The position numbers and the translations under genes are program-made. The notes under the pieces are model-generated. The model was not told the DNA's origin and did not search any database. It worked only from the letters and a program-made list of their open reading frames with translations. Shown here piece by piece: positions 9,099 through 17,704 of a stretch of DNA of 50,864 bases; position 1 is the first letter of the stretch; each line of letters begins with the position of its first letter. The stretch covers positions 1-50,864 of the forward strand of contig JAJFJB010000223.1 of NCBI GenBank assembly GCA_021774435.1. The letters run 5' to 3'. Origin of the DNA: Alphaproteobacteria bacterium (lineage in GTDB: Bacteria; Pseudomonadota; Alphaproteobacteria; UBA8366; GCA-2717185).

Positions 9099-9532
9099 CA
9101 AGACGGCACCAAAACATGTCCGATAGTGGACACTCTATCCTATTCCCTCCTTCTCGGAAATTGGACTTGTGCGATGCATACGCGCTACAGCTCGCCAACT
9201 TCCGAAATTTATTGGCAGTGCGCATGTATAAGGTCGTCTAGTTGCATGCCTGTTACGATGCCACAGAAAGATTTGTTTCCATCAGGACGTCTTATCAACT
9301 TATCTCTCGACACTGTCTTCGCTAATTTGGGACGTCGCACCCTCAGATAACTCTATCCATTTATCTTGCGACGAAGTCGCCTTTTGGGGAGCCCCGCTAA
9401 TAATTTGCGGATAACGCCGGCACGCAGGAATTGATCGCGCTATCAGTTATTTCCGAACGTTGACTCTGACCTGAAACAGTAAGAGAATCGCGATCTTATT
9501 GCGACAAGACTCGAAATCTTCGATCCAGTCGC
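9099..9532. other. Intergenic stretch, no convincing gene
   Basis: About 430 bp of less GC-rich sequence between the ECF41 gene and the glycosyltransferase. A 74-codon open frame (9126-9350, +) has no recognisable domain or ribosome site. I see no repeat or RNA gene. It probably contains the promoter of the glycosyltransferase and marks the edge of an AT-richer island. Confidence 0.5.
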
Positions 9533-10468
9533 GTGCCCGCGAAGAAGGTTCGCAAGATCGACTCGCTCGCCGTAATAGCAACCGTATCGCAAGCACCGGA
9601 AACACTCATCCGCTTCTGCCAACACCACTTGGCGATAGGTGCCGATCATATTTTTTTGTTTTTTGACAGGCCCCGCGAAAATAATATCGCTGTCCTCCAG
9701 AATGAAGCGCGCATCACATGCATCAACTGCACAAGTGAGCACTGGCGATCAGCCGGATTCCGGGACAAACCAGATCTAGATGACATGTTGTTGAGCAATT
9801 ACCGTGCCGGCATCCGCATGTGCCGGGACGCCGGAATTACCTATGCCGCACTTGTGGACGGGGATGAGCTTGTGTATTCGGACCGGTCGCTGAAAGACGC
9901 TTTGGCGCAGGCGTTTGTGGGTTTGGATGCTGTTGTGATGCTGCCCTATGAAGCAATGCATGACCGCGGGACTATTTCTGGCGGCCCTTTCGAAGCAAAG
10001 AATTTCAAATCACTTCCAAACAGGCTAAACCAATATTTTGCGCCACTGATATACAGGCGGATCTGGGAACGCGCCGATCACGGGTTCCTGGGCCATATCA
10101 TTGGAAAATCCATCATCCGCACAGGCGCGTCGAACTACAGATTTGAGACGACTCACCGACCGGTGTTCGACGATGAATCGCGAATTGCGAAGACGAACCA
10201 GCTAAAATTACTGCATTATGATTGTTTAACAATCGACGAATGGGCTCAGAAATGGCGTAAACGATTTCAAGAAGGCGTGATCGTCAAAATGCGTTCCAAA
10301 CGCCATGGTCAATTAGCCGAGATAGAAATTGCCCAAAAAATGTCCGATCGCAATCTCGAAAAACTCTATCGAACATATCATCTTTATAGCGATGTCGAAA
10401 TTTTGTTTGGCCGTTCACTCGGACTGGTAAAGCGCTTCGAAGCACGAATACATGAAGGGATTCTCTGA
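9533..10468 (+). CDS. Glycosyltransferase family 2-like protein
   Basis: A 311-residue protein related to the glycosyltransferase family 2 / family 92-like group. The N terminus has AVIATVSQAPETLIRFCQHHLAIG in part, followed by ADHIFLFFD, and the metal-binding DxD equivalent is in LVDGDELVY (about residue 109). The C-terminal half is basic with an RRIWERADHGFLGH segment. Start is GTG at 9533. Base composition is more AT-rich than the neighbouring operons, and it sits alone between two gene-poor stretches, which suggests horizontal acquisition. The acceptor sugar is unknown. Confidence 0.72.
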   Translation: MPAKKVRKIDSLAVIATVSQAPETLIRFCQHHLAIGADHIFLFFDRPRENNIAVLQNEARITCINCTSEHWRSAGFRDKPDLDDMLLSNYRAGIRMCRDAGITYAALVDGDELVYSDRSLKDALAQAFVGLDAVVMLPYEAMHDRGTISGGPFEAKNFKSLPNRLNQYFAPLIYRRIWERADHGFLGHIIGKSIIRTGASNYRFETTHRPVFDDESRIAKTNQLKLLHYDCLTIDEWAQKWRKRFQEGVIVKMRSKRHGQLAEIEIAQKMSDRNLEKLYRTYHLYSDVEILFGRSLGLVKRFEARIHEGIL

Positions 10469-11072
10469 TTGGTTTGCGGGTGTAGTCACGCCATGGAAAT
10501 ACCCCATGAAGGACAATGGACAACTCTGGCGTTTTTAATTTTGAGCGGTATCGGGAGCAGGTTGGAAGATGCTCAACCCTCACGCTAAAAACGTTCCGCT
10601 CGTAACCGTCCAGCCTAATTGTTCTGCTCGTAAGCTGGTTTAATAGAGCGTTCACGCCTGTTCTATTCCAGCCTATTTTTCCCATGCTGTTGTTTCGTAA
10701 TCCATAAAATTGAAGCTGTCATTTCCCCAGTTCGAACCATTGCGCGCGCCGCCCGAACGAACAGAACTGACGTCAGGCCAGTTATACTCATATAGGTTCA
10801 CACCAAACAGCGCATCTACAGCACAAGGTCTGGATATTGATTTGTTCCAGGACTTGGCCCGGATGCCACGCCTACGTTTCGTTCTAAGCTCGGGACTCAA
10901 TTAAGCCACCAGACGGGAATTGCGACGATAAGGACGGCCCATTCAAACCTCCCTTGTTCATGAGGAAGGTTTGAATTACATCTCCGCCGCGCTGAAAACC
11001 CCAGAATTGAACACCGACCATAGTGCGGTGGACTAGTCGCGTGTTTACCGACGCGGAAAACCGCTAGGGGGG
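10469..11072. other. Gene-poor stretch with one hairpin
   Basis: About 600 bp between the glycosyltransferase and hemY. A 75-codon minus-strand open frame (10673-10900) contains an aromatic, Asn/Gly-rich stretch (VNLYEYNWPD, NGSNWGNDSFNFMDYE) that may be a remnant of a longer gene, but I cannot name a family. An inverted repeat ATTCAAACCT/AGGTTTGAAT lies at 10941-10976. No functional gene is supported. Confidence 0.45.
10941..10976. repeat. Inverted repeat, possible terminator
   Basis: ATTCAAACCT (10941-10950) pairs perfectly with AGGTTTGAAT (10967-10976) across a 16-nt loop. It lies about 100 bp past the end of hemY on the minus strand and 470 bp past the glycosyltransferase on the plus strand. 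There is no clear T-tract, so a terminator role is possible but weak. Confidence 0.4.
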
Positions 11073-12470
11073 CTAATGCCTCCCGGGACTCAGAGCGCGC
11101 AATCCGACCGGATTTCCTGCCCTCTTAAGGTAATCGTGCGCCGCCAGGGCAGTTTCCTGAGCGCCTTCTAGGCATGTCGCCACTGAGGGGCCGGCGAAGT
11201 AATTTCCGGTCAGAAACAATCCGGCTTGCCGATTTGCGGTGGTCCGCAGATCCGCAACAATGCCCTGATGTCCCACACCGTATTGCGGCAATCCGAGCGG
11301 CCAATGACGCACCCGTGCCATGGTCGGTTCGCCGACGGCGCCAATGAGATCACGAAACTCGGCGCGGGCCAGGCTTACCAACTCGGGTGCGCGAAGGCGT
11401 GCGAGATCGGGGGCACGGGCGCCGCCGATATAGGCGGAAACGGCGACATGCCCGTGGGGCGCACGATTGGGAAACATGGTTGAACAAAACTGGGCACCCA
11501 GAACCTTGCGGTTCTCCGCCTCGCTTGTGAGGAACCCGAGGCCATCCAGAGGGTGCGCGACGTTTTCGCGGGGAAACCCCAGGAATACGACAGCCAATGG
11601 AGGTGCGTGAATTTGTCCCGCAGCATCAGCTCCCGCTGGGTCGACGTCGGCAATCAATCGTGCGGCGACATGTGGTTGGGTCGCGACAATCACGACCTTC
11701 GCATCAAGAACGCCAGCGCCGCCCGCATTTATGCGGAACCCATCGCCGCGGCGCGAAACACTCCGCACGGTATTACCTGTGCGAACCGCGTTCCCGAGAC
11801 GGCGGGCCATCGCTTTGGGGAGAGTTGCGATCCCGCCGGACCATGAAAACAACCGGCTTCCGGGCATTTTTCCGCCTTCTCGCCGCCCATGTATCGCGCC
11901 CAGCGTTACCGATCCGTATTTCTTTTCAAGCGCGACGAGCTTTGGAAAAATAGCGGCAACCGAAAGGTCTGCGGCGCGTCCGGCATAAATACCTGCGACA
12001 AGGGGGTCTATAACCCGTTCGGCGAATTCCCGTCCGAACCGGCGCGAACAGAACGCCATAATCGTTTCATCCTCGCCATCGCTTCGATGCGGCAACAGCA
12101 AGTCGGCGAGTAGCCTAATCTTGGCCACGGGGGAAAGGTACCCGGCCGTTAGCAGGCCAAATGGCCCCACGGGGATCGCCGCAAGCTTTCCATCCGCCAC
12201 GAGATAGCGATTTCGAACGCCAACCCCGAGGTCACATCGCCGGTCATCGAGACCGAGACTGGTCGAGAATTCTCCCGCGGCCGGAATATGGGCATTCATC
12301 GTGCTCGGCCCGTGTTCCATGAGAAACCCGTCAAGGTCCTCGGACATCGCATTGCCGCCGGTATGCGCTTGCCGCTCGAGAACAATGACCTTGTGCCCGC
12401 GACTTGTCAGCTCATGCGCCGTGGCCAAACCGGAGACTCCGCCACCGATGATGACAGCGTCGATATTCAT
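11073..12470 (-). CDS. hemY: HemY/CgoX-type protoporphyrinogen/coproporphyrinogen oxidase
   Basis: A 465-residue FAD enzyme that oxidises a porphyrinogen to its porphyrin. The N terminus is the Rossmann motif VIIGGGVSGLATAHEL followed by VIVLERQ. Family marks are the DPLVAGIYAGRAADLS block and the C-terminal GLFLTGNYFAGPSVATC FAD-binding segment. Its ATG overlaps the stop of the radical SAM gene (ATGA), so haem-related functions are translated together. It could act on protoporphyrinogen IX or, as in Gram-positive CgoX, on coproporphyrinogen III. Sequence alone does not decide this. Confidence 0.9.
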   Translation of the reverse strand: MNIDAVIIGGGVSGLATAHELTSRGHKVIVLERQAHTGGNAMSEDLDGFLMEHGPSTMNAHIPAAGEFSTSLGLDDRRCDLGVGVRNRYLVADGKLAAIPVGPFGLLTAGYLSPVAKIRLLADLLLPHRSDGEDETIMAFCSRRFGREFAERVIDPLVAGIYAGRAADLSVAAIFPKLVALEKKYGSVTLGAIHGRREGGKMPGSRLFSWSGGIATLPKAMARRLGNAVRTGNTVRSVSRRGDGFRINAGGAGVLDAKVVIVATQPHVAARLIADVDPAGADAAGQIHAPPLAVVFLGFPRENVAHPLDGLGFLTSEAENRKVLGAQFCSTMFPNRAPHGHVAVSAYIGGARAPDLARLRAPELVSLARAEFRDLIGAVGEPTMARVRHWPLGLPQYGVGHQGIVADLRTTANRQAGLFLTGNYFAGPSVATCLEGAQETALAAHDYLKRAGNPVGLRALSPGRH

Positions 12471-13744
12471 CGCTCAGGACTTTCCGCCACCGGCCGCTTT
12501 CCACCCAAACGACTGCTTGCGGATTTGGCCAGCGCCGACATAACAACGCCGGTGACTTCATGACCGTTGTTGGCGCGCACATGTTCCTCCGCCTTCTGGC
12601 GCACGAAACGGCGGACGAATGCAGGAATGCGGTCAAGCCATTCTTCCGCTTCCGGCGTCCACGAAAGCGCATTGCCGACGGCGCTGAGCGGTTCGATAAC
12701 GGCACCGCCCTGCGGCTGGTAGGCGCAGAGAAAATCTTCTCCCATCAACGCGCCGTCGCGCGCCATGGGCCTTGCCCGGCAGCCGCCGCAAATCTTGGAA
12801 AATTCGCACGCACCGCACCGGCCTTCGAGAACAGGTTGACGCAAAGCCTGAAACTGCGGCGCATCGCGCCAGATCTCAGCGAAATTGGTGTCCCGGATCG
12901 AACCCACTTCGTGTTCCATGTAAGGACAGGCCGTGACGCCGCCGTCTGGTGTTACCCGGCAATACCGTGTGCCGGCCAGACAGCCGCCGGCCTCATAGCC
13001 ATGAGCCGCGGTGATGGGCCAGTTCGGATCCAGCTCCCACGCCATGCGCTTGAAATGAGGAGCGCATTTCGCCCGGATCATGATGTCGGTTTCCTGCCGC
13101 GCCGCCTCTGTCACTCGACGCATGACCCGGTCATAGGTTTCCGCCGAAATGTTCGTCACCTCCTCGCCGCGCCCGGTACAGACCAGAAAAAAGATGTTCA
13201 GTACGAACGCACCGACATCGCGGGCATAGCTGATCATGTCATCCAGTTCGTGAGCATTGTCGTCGGTGACGGAGAAATGAATCTGGAAGCGCAAATCGTT
13301 GCGGCGGCAGGCATCGATAGCGGCCTGAGCCCGAATCCAGGAACCGGGCAGGCCACGGAAATCGTCATGGGCCGCCGCATCCAGAGAATCGAGACTGATG
13401 CCGGCGCCCTGAAGACCGGCTTCCTTGAGAGCCACTGCCCGCCGATCGTTGAGCGCCATACCGTTGGTACCAAGCACCGCCATCAGCCCGAGATTGGCCG
13501 CGTAGGCGACGAGTTCCGTGAGGTCGGCCCGCAGCAGCGGTTCGCCACCGGTGAAGACGACCATGGTCTCGTCGCTGAGTTGGGCGATGTCGGCCAGCAG
13601 ATCCTTGACTTCCACCGTGGTCAATTCGTCGCTGTCATCGCTTTCGCGCGTGCCCGCATCCAAATAACAGTGGGCACAGTTCAAATTGCACCGGCGGGTC
13701 AGGTTGAGAGCAACGATGAAAGGCGGGGCAAGCATGTCCTCCAT
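12467..13744 (-). CDS. Radical SAM/SPASM protein, AhbD/NirJ-like, with C-terminal PCP_red-like domain
   Basis: A 425-residue protein. The SAM-binding cluster motif is C19-x3-C23-x2-C26 (RCNLNCAHC). The SPASM-type C-terminal cysteines include CRVTPDG, CPYMEHEVGSI, and CGACEFSKICGGCRARP followed by CAYQP. The closest family pattern is the haem-synthesis group AhbD (coprohaem decarboxylation) and NirJ (haem d1). Residues after about 360 form a helical domain (SWTPEAEEWLDRIPAFVRRF) like the PCP_red domain, the same unit repeated five times in the upstream stress protein. I chose ATG 13744 because the extra upstream frame overlaps that gene. It overlaps hemY by 4 bp. The exact tetrapyrrole substrate is uncertain. 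Confidence 0.85.
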   Translation of the reverse strand: MEDMLAPPFIVALNLTRRCNLNCAHCYLDAGTRESDDSDELTTVEVKDLLADIAQLSDETMVVFTGGEPLLRADLTELVAYAANLGLMAVLGTNGMALNDRRAVALKEAGLQGAGISLDSLDAAAHDDFRGLPGSWIRAQAAIDACRRNDLRFQIHFSVTDDNAHELDDMISYARDVGAFVLNIFFLVCTGRGEEVTNISAETYDRVMRRVTEAARQETDIMIRAKCAPHFKRMAWELDPNWPITAAHGYEAGGCLAGTRYCRVTPDGGVTACPYMEHEVGSIRDTNFAEIWRDAPQFQALRQPVLEGRCGACEFSKICGGCRARPMARDGALMGEDFLCAYQPQGGAVIEPLSAVGNALSWTPEAEEWLDRIPAFVRRFVRQKAEEHVRANNGHEVTGVVMSALAKSASSRLGGKRPVAESPER

Positions 13745-13772
13745 GAAATAGCCTTTCAGAACCTTGCCGCGG

Positions 13773-15851
13773 TCATTTCTTGTACTGGCCAGGCACATTT
13801 TCGGAATGGAAAGCACCCATCCCTTCCCAAGACTCACCCGCCTTGTCGATTGCTGCGCCGGTGACGGTGTCTAGTCCCATTTCACGGGCGCAACGTTCGA
13901 TTTCTTGAACCACCATGGGGCGGATGAATTCTGGAATGCGCTCAATGCGGGCGGCGGCGTCCGGCGTCCGGGGCAAGCTCGATTTCCGTTTAGCCGATCC
14001 CTCCGCCCACGACGCGTATTTCTCCTCCACAAGGGCCAAGGTGATCATGGAGACGCCGGATTGGCGGGCGAATGTTTCAACACGCTGTCTTGTCATCTCG
14101 CGCATGAAGCCTTCCGGCACACGAGTCAGACGGGTCTCGGCTTCCGGTGACCAGGAGACGGGACCCACCACCGCATCCGATTCTGACGTTTCGGCCTTGC
14201 CCCCGGCCTCGTCCTCGGCGGTCGGTACGGGGCACATGGCCTTGCGGGCCTCGGCAACGCCTTCCTCCGCCAGCGTAAATGAGATTTCTGTGAGACCGCG
14301 CTCAAGCGCCAGGTCCTCGATGCCCGCCTTGACCGTTGCGCGGACCATCTCTGGCACCTTGGCGGTACGGGCCAACGCCGCCGCCGACCAGACCGGCCGG
14401 TCGCTTTCAGCCAAATCAAGAAACGGCGTCACATGCTTTGGCATGACTTTATCACCGTGATCGCGCCGGGCGCGCTTGATGGCGCGAAGCCGAATATTGT
14501 CGGCGACAGCCGCGTCGGTCACGCCGGCCAGCAACTTCTCGGCAGCCTCGCTCCACGCCAAGTCGCGCTCCTTCGCAGCGTCATTACCGGAAAATCCCGG
14601 CATCGCCTTGCCCATGACCTCGTCGACAAGATCAGACGTAACGAAAGTATGGCCCAATTTCTGGGTATGGCGCAGAACCATGCGCCGGGCCATGTCGCGA
14701 ACGAACTCGGGCGCTCTGGATATCTTTTTTTCCGCCTCGACGCTCCATGCTACCGTCTCCTCGGCGACGACGTCGAGAGGTGGTGTGTAGGTTGTCTGGG
14801 TCAGCCACAAATGGCACGGCGCGAGCCGCAATAGGTTTTCCGCGTTGCCGCCGATGTCCAACTCGTCATCCGCGTGAACGCCGGTCTTGCCAATCACGAG
14901 CAGGCTGGCGTCTGTTTCGGCAAGGTAATCGAGGATGGCCTTATACGGCTTACCATCCAAAAGCTTGGTGACAAGCTTGACACCCAAATCGTCGGCGATG
15001 GTTTCTGCCACTTCCAGATGCGACTGGTATATCTTGGCGATGCCGTCGTCGATCAGTTCCTCATGCAGTTGTTCCTGCTCCTTGAAGCGGAATACCTTAC
15101 CGGCCTCCTCGCTGAGCACGCCAGCGATCTTGTTGAAAGCGACATAGTGATAGTAGGGGTCGTAGGCGGCTACCGCATGGACGTCCGTGTTGGTCCGGGC
15201 AGCCAGATCGAGCGCCGTCATCAGAGCACCGTAGGAAAGCGGCGAACCATCGACACCGACGACGATGGGGCCATCGCCGACAGACTTTCGCGGATCGCGA
15301 ACGACGAAACTATCGATAGGAGAGCGGCGCACGGTCCGCTCCGCGACGGTGCCGATGAGGCTTCCCGGCACGGCACCCAAACCAAGCGCACCGATAGCCA
15401 GCACATCGTAATCGCCGCTGTTGGCAGCCTCTACGACCTTGGCATAGTTCTTACCTTCTGGGCTGAGTCTCTTGAAGGCCACCCCGGCGGCGTCGCAGAC
15501 TTCCTTGCCGGCGTCATGGTAGCTGTCGGAAATGATGTTCAAGCCGCGGGTTATCAGATCGTCATGAACTTCGCGCTGGTAGCCCATCTCCTCTTCTTCC
15601 AGATAGCGTTCCGGCAGTCCGCCTTCCATCATCTTGAAACGTCGGTCGTGTAGCATTGCCGCATAGGCATGAATTCCGGTTACGACGCCGTCGGCGGATT
15701 TGGCTAACCGGACCGCCTCTTCAAGCGCCTTGTTGGCATGTTCGGATGCATCGAGCGCAACCAATATGCGCGTAAACGGCACGGGCGCCGTGTCCGCAGT
15801 GCTGTTGTCGTCCGGCGTGGCTGTGACTTGCGGAGATGTAGATGCGGTCAT
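13773..15851 (-). CDS. Universal stress protein with two Usp domains and five PCP_red-like repeats
   Basis: A 692-residue cytoplasmic protein. Usp domain 1 spans about residues 26-185 and ends with the ATP-binding pattern G-x2-G-x9-GS (GALGLGAVPGS). Usp domain 2 spans about 194-350. The remainder holds five helical units, at about 367-418, 431-480, 486-535, 565-617 and 628-675. Each has the W/A-S-x-EA opening, a VPEFVR-like motif and a later R-x-G turn, resembling the C-terminal PCP_red domain of the BchB-type reductase subunit. The start ATG 15851 has AGGA upstream. An FNR-type box (15923-15936) sits 72 bp ahead of it. It is the first gene of the operon with the radical SAM enzyme and hemY. 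A role in holding or sensing a tetrapyrrole or Fe-S partner is inference. Confidence 0.85.
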   Translation of the reverse strand: MTASTSPQVTATPDDNSTADTAPVPFTRILVALDASEHANKALEEAVRLAKSADGVVTGIHAYAAMLHDRRFKMMEGGLPERYLEEEEMGYQREVHDDLITRGLNIISDSYHDAGKEVCDAAGVAFKRLSPEGKNYAKVVEAANSGDYDVLAIGALGLGAVPGSLIGTVAERTVRRSPIDSFVVRDPRKSVGDGPIVVGVDGSPLSYGALMTALDLAARTNTDVHAVAAYDPYYHYVAFNKIAGVLSEEAGKVFRFKEQEQLHEELIDDGIAKIYQSHLEVAETIADDLGVKLVTKLLDGKPYKAILDYLAETDASLLVIGKTGVHADDELDIGGNAENLLRLAPCHLWLTQTTYTPPLDVVAEETVAWSVEAEKKISRAPEFVRDMARRMVLRHTQKLGHTFVTSDLVDEVMGKAMPGFSGNDAAKERDLAWSEAAEKLLAGVTDAAVADNIRLRAIKRARRDHGDKVMPKHVTPFLDLAESDRPVWSAAALARTAKVPEMVRATVKAGIEDLALERGLTEISFTLAEEGVAEARKAMCPVPTAEDEAGGKAETSESDAVVGPVSWSPEAETRLTRVPEGFMREMTRQRVETFARQSGVSMITLALVEEKYASWAEGSAKRKSSLPRTPDAAARIERIPEFIRPMVVQEIERCAREMGLDTVTGAAIDKAGESWEGMGAFHSENVPGQYKK

Positions 15852-15922
15852 TGTCCTGCTTTCTTGCCGACTGTGCCGTCCTATCCGATCCATCACAATC
15901 CGGGAAGGACGACCGCGACGCT

Positions 15923-15936
15923 TTGATCTGTGTCAA
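15923..15936 (-). promoter_or_regulatory. FNR/ANR-type box before the USP-radical SAM-hemY operon
   Basis: TTGAT-CTGT-GTCAA, one base off the symmetric FNR consensus TTGAT-N4-ATCAA. Its centre (15929.5) would place a class II transcription start near 15888, leaving a 37-nt leader before the USP ATG at 15851. It overlaps the end of the preceding small membrane-protein gene. Universal stress genes are common FNR/ANR targets. Confidence 0.65.
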
Positions 15937-16157
15937 ACCCTGTTTTGACGGCGGATCGTGCCGATTAGGCACAATAACAATCCCGCCGCGACCAGCATGA
16001 CGTGGAAAGGAACGATTTCGAATGCGCCGCGCCATGACAGCATGATGTCCAATGTACCCAGAATAACCAGAATGACGCCGAACAAGCGGATGACGGCGCC
16101 ACGGTTTCCGGCTCCCGGGGTATCATCGCCGGAAATTTCCACCTGTTTGTTCGTCAT
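15933..16157 (-). CDS. Small membrane protein at the end of bd-like module B
   Basis: A 74-residue protein with two predicted membrane segments (RLFGVILVILGTLDIML and FHVMLVAAGLLLCLIGTI) after a polar N terminus. Its ATG overlaps the stop of the cytochrome c/EB_dh fusion gene (ATGA), so it is translated with module B. I do not recognise the family. A role as an assembly or accessory subunit of the membrane complex is inference from position. The open frame extends upstream to 16286 but that part lies inside the neighbouring gene. Confidence 0.7.
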   Translation of the reverse strand: MTNKQVEISGDDTPGAGNRGAVIRLFGVILVILGTLDIMLSWRGAFEIVPFHVMLVAAGLLLCLIGTIRRQNRV

Positions 16158-17704
16158 GACGCGGCACTCCCGCTTCTGACTGCTGCGCTGCGTCCCCACC
16201 AGAGCAGAACGCCGCCAATGAGGAGCGCGGCAACGATGGCGAATATGATTGGTTTGGCACCAGTAGACGGTGTCAGCAGTAGCCAATACCAGGTCGTCAT
16301 GGCGTGGCGCGTGTCCACCTCACCGTTGGAGCCGTCCCAAGCAAAAAATGCGATGGGGATAAACCGCCCTTCCTCGAATTGCAGCTCCTTATCCGCCGTT
16401 TCCGTCCGCAATGGCCGGGTCATGATCGCGCGCCAGGTACCGTCCCTGTAGCTGCCCTTGGCGGTTAGGCCGGTGGCGGCATCGCGGGACTCCAGGTTAT
16501 CGATCCCCTTGGCGTCGAGGATGGCCGCACTTTCCGGAACTTCCGTGGTGCCGCTAGACCAGCGCCATAAGGTGACCGGCTTGGCAGCGTCGCCCATGAG
16601 GAAATAGGGCTTTTCCATACCTGTTGGAATTTTTATCGGAAACTGCACCGCAACGGCATCTTCCATGAGTTCATCCTCGGCGATGCTCTCGGCCTTGCTG
16701 TCGCCGGGAATGCTCTTGGTCCGGTCGTCCCATTCCAGACGGATACCAATCTTATCGCCATTATAGAGCGCTCGAACGCTAATGGTGTCGTTAGCGGCCT
16801 TGAAGAAGCGCACCTTGCCGACGATCTGCGAAAGCATGAAGAAGGTCGTCGGCGACGCCTGGTCCCAGGCGGGATCGTCCGGCGACGCCGGCAATTTATT
16901 CTCTACGCGGACCGCCTTGATGACCGTATTTTCCGGCCGTACTACTTTTTCCGTCTTTGCCAGCGACGCTACATAGTTGGCGACGTGCCAGCGTTCCTCG
17001 ATGCTCAGTTTCTTATTGCTCTTGGGGTCGGCGAAAGACGGCATCTGTGTCGTTGGGATGCCCGCCGATATGCGGGTATAAATATCTTTGGGATCGTTGC
17101 TGGCACGGTATGTCCAGGACTTGGTCAGATTTCGGGGCCATGTCCGTTCGCCATTGTCGTTTTTCAACTTCTTGATTGCATCGCCTCTACCCTCCGCGCC
17201 GTGGCATTCGGAGCACCGGTCGTCGGCCAGGAAGAGCTTCTTGCCCGCTGCAATGCTTTCGGGAGAAGATTCTATTCGGGTCCCATACGCCACTTGTTTT
17301 TCCGGTTTCCCCTCCAGTTCGGCGAAAATCTTGATGTAGGCAATGACATCCCACATGTCCTGCTCCGATAGCATATCTCCCCAACCCGGCATGGCCGTGC
17401 CGGGCATGCCATCGCGAACCATACGGAGCAAGTCTTCGTCGTTCGGAAGGTCGGCATCAAAGGCTGACGACTTGATTTTATAAAGGCCCAAGGTGAAATC
17501 ACGCGGTGGCGGATTGAGGCGTTCGGCCGCCGGGCCAAGTCCATCGCCTTCTTCGCCATGACATTGCAGGCAACGTTTAAGGTAAACGGTCTCGCCTTTT
17601 TCCGCGTCGCCATCCTTCGACACCGCGGCACCAAGAGAAAGCGCTAGAAATCCGGTGGCAAGGGTGGCTACCCAAAAAGTCCTTATTACGCCATCCCCCA
17701 TCAT
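16154..17704 (-). CDS. Dihaem cytochrome c fused to ethylbenzene-dehydrogenase-gamma-like haem b domain (module B)
   Basis: A 516-residue exported, C-terminally anchored protein. A signal segment is followed by two c-haem motifs, C45LQCH49 and C164SECH168. Then comes a beta-rich domain (about 265-475) resembling the gamma subunit of ethylbenzene dehydrogenase and other type II DMSO-reductase-family enzymes, with the familiar DPAWD and AWDGSNGE segments. The candidate haem b axial residues are M370 (in YFLMGD) and H467 (in TRHAM), where relatives have Met and Lys/His. A membrane helix closes the protein at about 485-507. It starts inside the stop of the monohaem cytochrome gene. The likely role is relaying electrons at the periplasmic face of the bd-like complex. 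Confidence 0.85.
   Translation of the reverse strand: MMGDGVIRTFWVATLATGFLALSLGAAVSKDGDAEKGETVYLKRCLQCHGEEGDGLGPAAERLNPPPRDFTLGLYKIKSSAFDADLPNDEDLLRMVRDGMPGTAMPGWGDMLSEQDMWDVIAYIKIFAELEGKPEKQVAYGTRIESSPESIAAGKKLFLADDRCSECHGAEGRGDAIKKLKNDNGERTWPRNLTKSWTYRASNDPKDIYTRISAGIPTTQMPSFADPKSNKKLSIEERWHVANYVASLAKTEKVVRPENTVIKAVRVENKLPASPDDPAWDQASPTTFFMLSQIVGKVRFFKAANDTISVRALYNGDKIGIRLEWDDRTKSIPGDSKAESIAEDELMEDAVAVQFPIKIPTGMEKPYFLMGDAAKPVTLWRWSSGTTEVPESAAILDAKGIDNLESRDAATGLTAKGSYRDGTWRAIMTRPLRTETADKELQFEEGRFIPIAFFAWDGSNGEVDTRHAMTTWYWLLLTPSTGAKPIIFAIVAALLIGGVLLWWGRSAAVRSGSAAS

Noticed and set aside
9126..9350. 74-codon plus-strand frame after the ECF41 gene
   Set aside because: No ribosome site, no recognised domain and low-complexity codon use; it overlaps the likely promoter region of the glycosyltransferase.
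10787..10804. Shared TATAGGTTCACACC at about 10791 and 42254 as a repeat or attachment site
   Set aside because: The match is 14 bp and the flanks do not align. No integrase or target duplication is present, so chance is the simplest explanation.
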